A stretch of DNA of 64,000 nucleotides from contig JADDOH010004258.1 of assembly GCA_016648135.1 (NCBI GenBank), positions 1 to 64,000 of the forward strand. Reading direction: 5' to 3'. The first letter of the stretch is position 1. Every line of letters starts with the position of its first letter. Position numbers and translations under genes: made by a program. Below the pieces are notes generated by a model that was not told the DNA's origin, searched no databases, and worked only from the letters and a program-made list of their open reading frames with translations. Shown here in pieces: positions 21,110-30,929 of the stretch. Source of the DNA: Agrypnia vestita (taxonomy: Eukaryota > Arthropoda > Insecta > Trichoptera > Phryganeidae).

Positions 21110-21800
21110 GCGCTTGTTCAGACACAGCGGGAACCGTGCCGTTTCAGAATCGAATGAGATCCGTGCGGGTCTCATTTACCTAGGTTTGTATGTGATCGTT
21201 CAGACACAACCGTGCGGTTAGTCAACCGCTGCGGTGCCCGTAACCCAACCGCTAGAAAATAGACCCGCACGGCGCCCGCACGATCCTATTACTATGGGGC
21301 CTTACGAGAGCGTTCAGTCGCGTTGCGGGCACCGCACGGTTCCATGTCACAACAGGAGTACGCGTGGATTATATTCTCTTTTCTATGGTTATGGATCGCT
21401 TTGACACTGATTTATTGATGAAGTGGAGAAAAGACCTGTAATAGTGTGAGGATTACTCAAATATGCCAAGAACCAAGCTTGGCAGGAGTTGGTGGAGATA
21501 TTTGGAAATGGTGGAAAAAAAGAGTATTTTAGAGAAGTAGGTATTTATTCACCAAAAATGAATTGACAGAATGATATTTATGTGTCTTGCCATGGAACAC
21601 GGCCGTCGTTAACAAAGTAATGAGCGAATATATCTCTGATATTCAAAGATGGAGAACGGCACCAGAACTGTCAAACTGACGTTTATTTTCGCGCGCACAA
21701 ATCGCTTATTAACCGCGGCTGTGTGAACAGATGACACAAATCGCGTGTTTTGAAACGCAATTCTGAAACTGAACGGTTCCCGCTGTGTCTGAACAAGCGC
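21110..21800. mobile_element. PIF/Harbinger-like non-autonomous element, 691 bp
   Basis: The termini gcgcttgttcagacacagcg, then ggaaccgt, are mirrored at the right end (cggttcccgctgtgtctgaa, then caagcgc). The flanks are TTA (21107-21109 and 21801-21803), the usual target of PIF/Harbinger elements. The interior has GC-rich subterminal repeats around gtgcggttagtcaaccgctg and cgcgttgcgggcaccgcacg, and a frame near 21450-21545 that reads LLKYAKNQAWQELVEIF, resembling part of a MADF/Myb-like DNA-binding domain of such elements. No DDE transposase remains. Confidence 0.85.
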
Positions 21801-21803
21801 TTA

Positions 21804-22414
21804 GTGTGTTGTCTTTTTATCGTCGCATGCCATTGTTCGATTGTTTTTCAATATCTCCGCGAAATGATCGATTGGCTGGTCTTTAATGTTCACTGCACCC
21901 ATCCGACCAGCAGCATCGTCTGAGAGTTGATCATCCGAGCTTCCTCTCATTGTTGTTCGAGCTTTGTTTCTCCTCTGCGATAAACGGATGTTACGTAAGT
22001 GCATCTAATTTTGTACCCAGTCAAGGTTGCGTCTGAAACACACGGAACGGAATAATCATAGAAAATCGCGTGTAATTGTTTTTAACGTTGCGGGATGTGA
22101 AACAAAAACTGTCAAAATGCGATAATGAGACATTTTGTACCCAGTTTGTCAACGACTAAAAAACGTCACTATTTCCGGCCCGGTCTCCACAAACATGACG
22201 TACAGACGTATCTCCTTCCCGAACTCGCAACAGCTGTTCCGCAAATGCACGCGACAAGCGTATAATGTGACGTCTCACGGGCGCTCTTTTTCTAAACGAT
22301 TTGAATTATTCTAACCATCTGGCATCCTTAAAGCCTGCTACACGCGTTACGTTTTATTTGTGCAAACCTATCTGCGCAGATTTATCGATCTTGTGTATGA
22401 CAAATCGTTGCAGA
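21804..22414. other. spacer, less AT-rich
   Basis: Moderate GC patches (atccgaccagcagcatcgtc, ggcccggtctccacaaac) with no convincing frame. The 67-codon minus frame at 21801-22004 begins inside the transposon flank and shows no domain. Confidence 0.45.
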
Positions 22415-22417
22415 TTA

Positions 22418-22831
22418 GGGAGCGTCCATAAATTACGTGGTTCCATTTTGAACTATTTTGAAACCCTCCCTCTTCCCTGTAGCCCTTACGTGGCATTTGC
22501 TTTGACCCCACCCCCCCTTGTCCGATTGGAACGTAGTTTTATCCTATTATTTCCAGTCTGTTTTCTTATACAAACTATTTTTAAATTATTGGTATAAATT
22601 AACAAGACGTTTTCATCATTAATAAGAAAAAATACAACTGTGAAATAATAAATAAAACAATGATGTTTATTTTATATATTTTCTTACAATTAAAAAAAAA
22701 TCAATGTGCCAAATAAAATAAATGAAATAATTACTAGCTCGACTTCCCCCCCCCCCTCCGCCCGCGTAGCCCAGCATATCATTCTACCTAACCCCTCCTT
22801 TGATCATGTCACGCAGGTTATGGACGCTCCC
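22418..22831. mobile_element. MITE, 414 bp, TTA-flanked
   Basis: Terminal inverted repeats gggagcgtccataaattacg (left) and cgcaggttatggacgctccc (right), with TTA duplications at 22415-22417 and 22832-22834. Subterminal C-rich runs (cccacccccccttg, a 13-C run near 22747) lie on both sides of an AT-rich core. No transposase. TTA targets suggest a PIF/Harbinger-type element. Confidence 0.85.
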
Positions 22832-22834
22832 TTA

Positions 22835-24720
22835 CTTGACTATAACGTCAAATTGATATTGTTTGTGTTTTTATTTCTTTCTTTTCTGTGTATGAAATAT
22901 TAAAATTAATTATATTTCTCAAAATATTAAACAAATTACATTGATGATTAATATAGCATTGTCGTAAGAAATACGCAAATGTTGGAAGTTTCAGAGCTCT
23001 AGCTAGTCGGGAAGTTGTTGATATTTCGTTTATTAAATTTACAAATAATAAACTAACAAACGGACAAGTGAAGCTAAATAAAATCGTGTAAAAAGTGTAG
23101 GTTTTTTTTATTAACTACCACTAATACTACTGATCAAACAACCGGTCTTCAATCTATTTCACTATCAACAGTGTTCTCATCTGTTATCGAGGTAAAATCA
23201 TGGAGTTGGCGCAGTAACGTTTTGTTAGAACGATGGTTTTGTTAGAACGATAAAATAATGGTTTCACAAGCATTACTATTAACTTTTTCACGCATCGTAG
23301 AGTAAAAATACAGTTTATGTTTTACATTTACATATACATTTTTATAGCTTTGTTTACGTAATGATAAAACATCGAATGTTTTTAAAATTTAATTGTAGTT
23401 AATTACAAGAATATATGAAAAATATCTCTCTTTGGAAAAAATATTTAGTTACCAGCGAGATACGTACTTGGAACATTTATAATTTCATTTTATAATATAC
23501 ATCTACTTTATTTTATAGTATTGTTTTTTAAAAATGCAATATCGCAATAAAAATATTAATTTTTGATTACTCTTTTCTTGTTAGCTCTTAGGGTCACCAA
23601 GATTATTTATATATTTTTTATTTTTCCGTAACATTAACAATTAAATGACAAAATATACAACATTTATGTATATTTATTTTATATTACAGTTGTAATGTGG
23701 TCATCAAACCAAATGTTCACCATATACGTTAATTACTATTCGACAACTCATCAATACTCTCTCGCATTGGGTATAAACTGTAAATTATTGGTTTTAATTA
23801 TTATACATATTAAATAAAATGTTACAATAAAAATTTGAATATGTATGTAAAATTCAATGATCGATAAAAATACGTAATTACTTTGAAATTAATAGAATAC
23901 AGCTAGAATTAATTAAAATTGTATTTACCGCCATCAACTACAACATTAATGAGAAAATGTTTTTTTATATCTAAATAATGTTGTGGTTGGTTGGAAAAAA
24001 TTATCATCTGGCAATAAACATGCCATTATAGTAACATATATATAAAAAGTGAATAAATAATCTGTAAGGAGAGTGCTAACTCATTTTTCATACTAGTGAT
24101 AGTACGTAATCTTGAAACAAATAAGGTGCATTATTGCTGTGGTAAGTACCTAAGTATCAAATGGAATATTTCATGGTTTATTAATTTTTATCATTATCTG
24201 TGCTTACATACTGATTGATATATTACAGTTTTTCTTCATAAATTTAGTAATTTAAGAGATCTGATGCTTACACGCTTATTGATATACTCACATTGCGGTT
24301 TTTCTTTTCTTCATAAACTCAGTAATTTAATTAAAAATTGTCTTCTCGTCAATCAGATTGATTTTAAAACTGTTGACATATTTCATAATTTGGAATTTTT
24401 TTCTTTAAATAGTAATTAACGTTTTTTTTTAAACTAAGTTAAAAAAAGGATAAATAAATACGAGAGAAAATACACAATATAGGTACTGTATAAAATCATC
24501 TCTTTATATGAATAAAAAGCCTTTTAAAATCATCAAAAAACGTAAAAAATTCTTGCAAATTTTAAAATTTATAACTTAATTAGTGTCAAATGTTTCTTAA
24601 TTATTTTAATGCAATTTTATCATCATAATACTAGCTTTATACTCGTAAGAAAACTTGCTTACATATAAAATATTCAGTAACTATTGATGATTTCTAGGAC
24701 ATTGTAAATGAATTTTTTGG
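22835..24720. other. long AT-rich spacer, no gene seen
   Basis: Very AT-rich. No frame, RNA gene or repeat with a partner in the window was recognised. A local gttagaacgat repeat occurs near 23223-23250. Confidence 0.6.
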
Positions 24721-24721
24721 C

Positions 24722-24895
24722 CGCGGCCTGTCTATTATTTTATTGCTTATATTTTCTTAATTATTGTAAATAATGTTCAGTTTATTACTTTTAAAAATTG
24801 TAGTCTAGCATATATTCTGATATAAATGAATAATAAAAAACACATTTTCTAAAAAAACGCCGAAGTATGCATTTGCAATGGAATATCTAGCGTTA
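24722..24895 (-). repeat. dispersed repeat R2, copy 2
   Basis: Reverse complement of the 12427-12645 repeat: ccgcggcc, ttttcttaattattgtaaat, aatgttcag, atattctgatat, aatgaataataaaa, aaaacgccgaagtatgc, atttgcaatgg. It is somewhat shorter in the middle. Class unknown. Confidence 0.75.
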
Positions 24896-26600
24896 ACGTG
24901 TTTAATGCCATTGTATTTTAATTATGTACAAATTGATGCCAGAGTGCCTTTAATTTAAATAAACCCTTTATTTAATATGAAATTATAGTTTACTGGAAAG
25001 CGTTGTCCACGTCTGTGACATCACCGATTTGAATCGCTGTTTTCAAAACTTAACATGACAACTATGTTTTTTTGTTTAATCATACGTCTCACTCGCTCAC
25101 CGAACCTAATGCACAATGCCTCGGAACGCCATATTTTAATGACTACTTAAAATGCATGCATAATAATGAGAGATGCACTGACGGCACTTAGGTAGTTAGT
25201 TAGCGGATTGTTTCAGCAGAATGCACTTGAAGTAGAACGCTTGTAAAACATTGTTGATCTCGTTAAACTTGACCATACTTTTCATCTCGAATATGTTGAT
25301 TTTTGTACGGCCGCGGCATGCGATAACGGGATAAAAAACGCGGTTATTGCTTTGTTTCGTTCTCTTTAAATATCGTCTGAATTCTATTTCAAGTGTTCAT
25401 TAGTTCTATGGAAAATTATTTCTTCTTTGTGAACAAATTCTTCATATTTCTTTCCATCTCTCTTATACATATTACACCACGCAAACCTCATATAATTTAC
25501 AATACGCATCTTCCAAATGTATTTGAAAAAACATAATGCGTGTTAATTAGAATGATCTCATTATTGGTTGAATTCTAAACGCTCGTTATTACAATCAAAA
25601 TATCTATTGAAAACTTATTAAATATTAGTCTTTAAAACGTCACCATTATAAACGGAATGATTTTTTGTTGTTTACTTGTTCTGGCGTAATTTTGAGTAAA
25701 TTATTTTAGCAAGTTCCAAGTCCATGTTTGTTTATAGCATTTGCCATCTAATTCTAGCGATAATTTAGTATTCCGAATGTAAGTCAGTTTACCTTACGTA
25801 AGTTAATCGAATTCCTTGTAATGATTGTTTATCACCTCTATTTATTCGATCAGTATTTTTATTAATATATTGTAAGCTATTTATTAGTTAGTATATATAA
25901 AACCTCGATAATTTGGGTGAGGTGGTATCGATAAAGCTGAAATTCAGTTATGTAATAAAATAGATTTTCCGAAAGCGTGTGTTAAAAATGTCAAATTAGT
26001 CAACGTTTTTTCAAACATATTCGCTCTTCGGCCTATCAGCTAAAAATTGTTAAAAATAACAGTGAATTAATAACATTAAAAACGTGTTCATTTTATTATA
26101 TGCAAATCTTGACTAAAAGTATTTTAAAATTAACATCTGGGTCGGAAATTTCTGATTCAGTAAATTCTTGAATCAAGATTTTACTCTGTTTCATCAATCT
26201 ATTTTTTTACTCTGTTTTATCAGTCTTTATTTATTAGATTACATATAATTTTTCTATCATTATTACTTAAAGTTGTATGTTTAAGAAATTGTTATGAAGC
26301 GTATTATCGTTTTTTTCGTTGAGTCTTTCTCGTTGTTTACCACGAGATTACGTCTGGGTAGAGGAGTGGGGAGGGCGGTTAAAGGATGAGGGAAGGGGAA
26401 GGGGAAGGATGTGGCACATCTCAGGTAGACGCGGTCACCACAAGAGTGATTCAGGTAAGATAAAAACCTGCACCGTTGTTCAGGGATTGTCAACCTGTTC
26501 AACTAGTCGTTGTTTTTGAGTCGCTTATTTACCTCTAGGCGGGAGATCGGCTAGATATAGGTATTGTACTATTCAATCACTCTCCCGTACAAAAGCGACT
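24896..26600. other. AT-rich spacer
   Basis: No gene supported. The purine-rich stretch 26340-26450 (ggaaggggaaggggaagg) gives frames on both strands that look compositional. A ggccgcggc motif recurs near 25310. Confidence 0.55.
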
Positions 26601-26634
26601 CGATCTCAGCTATACATTATTATAGCTGAGATCG
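26601..26634. repeat. perfect 14-bp hairpin
   Basis: cgatctcagctata, a 6-base cattat loop, then tatagctgagatcg. The arms are perfectly complementary. It could be the remnant of a tiny foldback element; there is no T-run of a bacterial terminator and the genome is eukaryotic. Confidence 0.85.
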
Positions 26635-26777
26635 ATATATTATTACGTATTAGTTATTGTTATTATTATTTGTATGTTTATAGCGTTAACTTTGTGGTTG
26701 GACATATTATTAATTACAAGAATAGTTTTTTTTATCTGTTAATTAATTAAATAAAATTGTAAAAATATGTAGGTATA
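26635..26777. other. AT-rich spacer
   Basis: Nothing recognised. Confidence 0.6.
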
Positions 26778-27060
26778 CAAGATGTAACAGGTTAGTCTAT
26801 AATTTTTTAGAGGTAGATTCCTGTCTAAATTATGAATCAAAAATGTTTTATCAACAACGTCTTAATATCAATAGTAATGGAGATAAGCTACTTCAAAGTT
26901 TGCTTTTATTCTCAAATATCTGACTTATCTTCTGTTAAACGTCAGGCTATCCTTAAAGTAACTTTATCGAAAATTAAAATTTTGAAACTACATAGATTTT
27001 TTTTCAAGTTTTTAATCGTTTCATTTGACTTGTATTAATTCTAATAAATTTCTCATACAT
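26778..27060 (+). mobile_element. family A MITE, left half
   Basis: TA-caagatgtaacaggttagtc is a changed family A end. It is followed by gaggtagattcctgtctaaa, taatatcaatagtaatggag and ataagctacttcaaagtttg, then the attctcaaatatctgactta core. The mirror arm is missing, so this is a truncated copy. Confidence 0.75.
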
Positions 27061-27480
27061 GACACAAGTCTCTGGTTAGTTTAAAAAAACTAACAAACTT
27101 CGGTCTTGATACTACGTTATAAGCAAATCTCACTTCAAAGTATTTTAAAATTAACAGGGTATAAATTTTCACATATGACTTATGGACCGCGAATTTTGTC
27201 CGAAATCATTAAATCGTGGGTTATAGACGTACCACTATAACTTGGCGTGCGAGGGAGGGCGTCCCTGTCACGTAACATAAGTTGTCAGGGTGTAAATTTA
27301 TTACACAATACATAATGTACAGAATGTCCTGTGACCGGTGTCGTATTAAATACAGAAATTTGGTCGGGCAGCGCTAAAGAAACCATGCAGTAATGGCGGC
27401 AGTTCTATCTGTCAAACTGCCAGACGGTAATATCGGTCCATTATTCGCTTTTTCAGCTTCGCAAAACTTTAATACTTCAT
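27061..27480. other. spacer, no gene seen
   Basis: Mixed composition with no clear frame; a GC-richer piece at 27240-27290 has no partner. Confidence 0.5.
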
Positions 27481-27990
27481 TGGCAATTGTTCTTTCCCCA
27501 TCCCGGACTGTTTAGGATGTTCTGGACATAATAATTCAGTGTATATTGGTAATCAAGATGTCACAGCTCCCGTCCAAATACAAAATTGAACTAAATGACA
27601 GGGCGAGGGGTTACCGCCGGGTGCGGGCGGGGTGGGTTTTAGTTCAAAATTCGCCGCACGCCAAGTTACGTTGGGCAAGCAATAACTATACTTTTCATTT
27701 CGCGCCAATGCATCTCGAGCGAGATGCAGATTGTAATATTGAGAAAATTTTACACATTATTCAGCGCAGGGAACGTATTACAAGACCGCTCGATATTAAA
27801 CTGCAAATATTGGCAGCTGTCCAGGCTGTTTAATTTTGGCAGAAGTAATGTTTACACATGTTATCTCATCGTCTTTAATGGCAGAAGGAAATCGGCGGAC
27901 ATAACAATGTGTGTGATTATAATTCACGCGATTACATTAATTCCGTGTTAACTTTCCACTCGTCTTCGTTACGCCGGCGGTATTAATTTG
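27481..27990. other. high-complexity block, possible conserved element
   Basis: Non-repetitive sequence with a 95-codon frame (27546-27833, + strand) reading ARGYRRVRAGWVLVQNSPH and ERDADCNIEKILHIIQRRER. I recognise no domain, and codon use does not clearly differ from random. The block also holds GC-rich ttaccgccgggtgcgggcgg and an AT-balanced stretch (cagctgtccaggctgtttaa). It may be conserved non-coding DNA or an exon. Undecided. Confidence 0.3.
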
Positions 27991-28209
27991 TCGTAATTAT
28001 GCACAGTTTCGTAACTGGAATGAATAAACAAAAACGGACACCCACCTGGTGAACTGACATAACGCGGTGTTTGCCGAGAGAACTAGTCGGGAACTAAAAT
28101 AGTCGGTTTAGTGCGCTCCGGTGTGTTTGTAGAAAATACAATTGTAATTTACTGCATATTTCGGACTATCAAAAAAGACATGATACTTTGATCTCTCGTT
28201 TCAGATATA
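27991..28209. other. spacer left of family A MITE
   Basis: Nothing recognised up to the target TA at 28208-28209. Confidence 0.55.
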
Positions 28210-28653
28210 CAGGGTGTCTCAAAGCTAGTAGCAAAAACTTTACAGGTGGATTCCTTCCTTGATAATGAGTCGAAAATGTTCAAGCAACCATGACCTAATA
28301 TTAATAGTTATGGAGATATGCAATGTCAAAGTTAGCTTTTTTTTTTCAATATTTCTGAACTATTATTCCAGTTACTTATATCGATTATGAAAAATGCATT
28401 CGATTTAATACAAGTCTATTGCAAAAATTTAAAATATAATTTTTTAACAAGGTTTTTTATCATTTTATTTGAGTTGAGCGCATAAATTTACTTAGTCGAT
28501 ATAAGTTACTGTGATGAATATTCAACATTTTGCAAAAAATATCGAATATCTCCATAACTATTGATTGATTAGGTCATGGTTCCTTGTTTTCAACTCGTTA
28601 TCAAGGCAGGAATCCACCTGTAATGTTTTTGCTACTAGTTGTGAGACACCCTG
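28210..28653. mobile_element. family A MITE, complete
   Basis: 444 bp, the best complete copy. Left cagggtgtctcaaagctagt; right actagttgtgagacaccctg; TA on both sides. The left arm has caggtggattccttccttg, gagtcgaaaatgttcaagca and acctaatattaatagttatg; the right arm mirrors them (ccataactattgattgatta, tcaaggcaggaatccacctg). The core is ttttttttcaatatttctga. No coding capacity; transcripts would fold into a long hairpin. Confidence 0.92.
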
Positions 28654-28694
28654 TATGTTGGTAAAGGTCGACGTATATCGTTGAGGCTTTCTGT

Positions 28695-28820
28695 AGACTA
28701 AGAGCCAGCGACCGCTAGCTAGACTTACGTTACTGTATCGAACCTGAAATATTTTCTGTAATGTGTACCATAGCAGGTAAGGTTTGGATATTATGAAATT
28801 TGAGTTCGGGGGATTTTTGC
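28695..28820 (-). repeat. repeat R3, copy 1 (inverted to 30188)
   Basis: In reverse complement this matches 30188-30325: cccgaactc, tcataatatcc, aacctt, tacct, gtacac, acagaaaatatttcaggttc and gatac, then gcggtcg-tggctc. Class unknown. The pair brackets two LINE relics. Confidence 0.8.
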
Positions 28821-29095
28821 GGATAACAGGCAATACAGGTACAAAAAAACGAGTAAGTAAATCGTAAAAATAACAAACCTGATTTTTAATATGTTTAACG
28901 GGTCTGTATTATACACTCATTAATAATTGCCAGACACTTTTCGCGGGTCTTTTCCTTCCGACAGACTAATTGAATATCTATAAATAATCATGTCATTTGC
29001 GTTATAGAAACAAATCTGAATTTTATACATCTTATTCTCTCCACTATTTAACAATATTACCTGATTTTATATTTTAACGTTTTACTTATATTTTA
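28821..29095. other. AT-rich spacer
   Basis: Nothing recognised. Confidence 0.55.
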
Positions 29096-29595
29096 AGCAG
29101 AATCCAACAAGCAAGAGTCGCCTTCAATAATAAATCCAAGATTTTTGAATATCCTAATATTGATATAAAGGTTAGGAAGAATTTGGTTAAAACTCTTATC
29201 TGGAGTGTGATGTTGTATGGCAGCGAAACATGGACCATCGGCCAAAGCATGTCCGAGAGGCTAGCGGCCTTCGAAATGTGGCGCTACAGACGCATCCATT
29301 GGTCAGGGCATATCCGAAATGACGTGGTGTTGAGCAGGGCGGGCGAAACGAGGCGGCTCCTGAACAGAATCGCCCAACAACGAGCGAATTGGATAGGCCA
29401 TAACATAAGGCACCCAGACCTGCTTTTTACCATCGTCTAAAGAAATATTGAAGGCAATAATCGTAGAGGCCGCCCGAGATCAAGCTACATAGACCAGATT
29501 ATCGGAGATGTGCGCTGTAGAACCTACCAAGAAATGAAGATGCTGGCAGGTGACAAAGAAGAGTGGAGAGACGTGCTTAGTGCAGACCAATCCTA
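29096..29595 (+). pseudogene. LINE reverse-transcriptase C-terminus with stop
   Basis: The + strand reads IQQARVAFNNKSKIF, IDIKVRKNLVKTLIWSVMLY, then YGSETWTIGQSMSERLAAFE and MWRYRRI. After a small internal loss it continues NRIAQQRANWIGHNIRHPDL, hits a stop at about 29438, and goes on in frame with GNNRRGRPRSSYIDQI and MKMLAGDKEEWRDVLS. YGSETW, WIGH and GRPRxxYxDQ identify the polymerase C-terminus of a non-LTR retrotransposon. It differs in sequence from the 17402 family. Confidence 0.88.
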
Positions 29596-29699
29596 GGTTG
29601 AAACAAAAAAAAACTTATACATTTTTATATTATACACGTGATCCAGACGTGCATAGTGAGCCGTAAATCGCTGTTTTTTTCCGACTACAAAAAAAGATG

Positions 29700-30168
29700 A
29701 AATCCAGGCTGCTATCCAGAAACACAAACATACAAAACGCTTATTAGGCCAGTTCTCACGTACGCAGCTGAGACGTGGGTACTAAGTAAGAGGAATGAGC
29801 GAGCATTGAACGTTTTTGAAAGGAAAATTTTGAGGCGTATTTTCAAACCGGTTCTAGTAAATGGACTTCGGCGCAGACGTTACAAGAATGAGCTCTATAT
29901 TCTGTTTAAGGAGCTAAAAGTTACAAAATTTATAAAACTGGGAACACTTCGGTGGCTGGGTCATGTGGAGAGAATATCCGAGTATCAAGCATCAAAGTCC
30001 CTGCTGAACTCAAGGCCAATAGGGCGAAGGAGCTTAGGAAGACCAAAATTAAGATGGAGTGACAACGTCTTCAAAGACATTTCTGCCTTGTAGCTTCGCA
30101 ACTGGAGAGAGCTGGCACTAAACCGAGATGAGTGGAGGAAGACTTTTGAGGATAAGGCTCAAGAGTGA
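29700..30168 (+). pseudogene. second LINE reverse-transcriptase C-terminus
   Basis: Open from about 29727: TYKTLIRPVLTYAAETWVLS, RNERALNVFERKILRRIF, LGTLRWLGHVERISEYQASK, GRPKLRWSDNVFKDI, one stop TAG at 30091, then LRNWRELALNRDEWRK. TLIRPVLTYxxETW and RWLGHVERM-like motifs identify another LINE family. Apart from that stop the C-terminus is nearly intact. It begins only about 100 bp after the previous LINE relic. Confidence 0.88.
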
Positions 30169-30187
30169 TACATTTTTTTATATCTAT

Positions 30188-30325
30188 TGTCAAAATCTCC
30201 CGAACTCTAATATCATAATATCCTAACCTTCTTACCTACTATAGTGTACACCTACAGAAAATATTTCAGGTTCGATACTATATCGCGTCTGGCGGTCGTT
30301 GGCTCCTACTCTAACACGTTTTGCG
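30188..30325 (+). repeat. repeat R3, copy 2
   Basis: Direct-strand partner of 28695-28820: cccgaactctaatatcataa, tatcctaacc, cagaaaatatttcaggttcg, atac, ggcggtcgttggctc. It begins just after the end of the second LINE. Confidence 0.8.
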
Positions 30326-30339
30326 TTAAAATGTCGCCT

Positions 30340-30600
30340 TGTGAATTACTGAACGTGCGCTGTAGATACGCGAATATTCACTCCTTGAGAGAGGAAACTT
30401 GGACAACAAAGGAGTTCACTTCGTCACCTTCGCAGGACAGACGGCAGTCGGCCGGGCCGCTCGTCAGCGAATAGGAGTCCGTGGGCCGCGCGCAGGTAGC
30501 TCTCGTCTCCCTCCGAGGTTAGCGCACCGTCAGCTGCGGGACGTGGGGCCGCCACGGGCGGGTGGAGGGGAGGGCTGCACACATTCCGCGGTAATTCTTG
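30340..30600. other. strongly GC-rich island
   Basis: The most GC-rich block of the window: agacggcagtcggccgggcc, gctcgtcagcgaatagg, ccgtgggccgcgcgcaggta, gcgggacgtggggccgccac, ggcgggtggaggggag. The cgcgcgcaggtagct junction resembles a splice donor. A 93-codon + frame (30399-30680) is Arg/Gly/Pro-rich and looks compositional. The reading is a possible promoter with an untranslated first exon; this is inference. Confidence 0.35.
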
Positions 30601-30782
30601 TATTTACAGTAAGACACGTCAAAAAATCGCAGCGGTTTCGTCTCGTAACAAGCAATATACATTTCCGTACGTCGATCTGAAGCGAATCCAAAATTAATTG
30701 ATATAAAAAATAAAATACACGGTAAATTCCCGATCAAGGGTCACACTACCGATTAATAGAGAAATTAATAAATAATTAAATT

Positions 30783-30929
30783 GTGGAAGTCTCACAGAGA
30801 CGAAGCTATGCGAAACGAGATGAGCAACATGAGAAACATGTATGGTAATCTTTTTATCCGATTGCCTGGGGCCTACACCCTGCATTAGCTGGTTTAAGTG
30901 ATCACTCTACACAATGCAACGTTCACCAA
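30783..30929 (+). mobile_element. foldback MITE family M, partial copy
   Basis: ggaagtctcacagagacgaa, gctatg, atgagaaacatgtatggtaa, tttttatccgattgcc, ggcctacaccctgcattagc, tgatcactctacacaatgca. It matches one arm of 54483-54743 and the reverse of 62254-62370. Confidence 0.75.

Noticed and set aside
26319..26519. Gly/Arg-rich frame on + and Pro/Leu-rich frame on -
   Set aside because: Produced by a purine-rich repeat stretch (ggaagg)n; compositional.
30399..30680. 93-residue Arg/Gly/Pro-rich protein
   Set aside because: High-GC DNA gives long open frames by chance; no domain. The island is kept only as a possible untranslated or promoter region.
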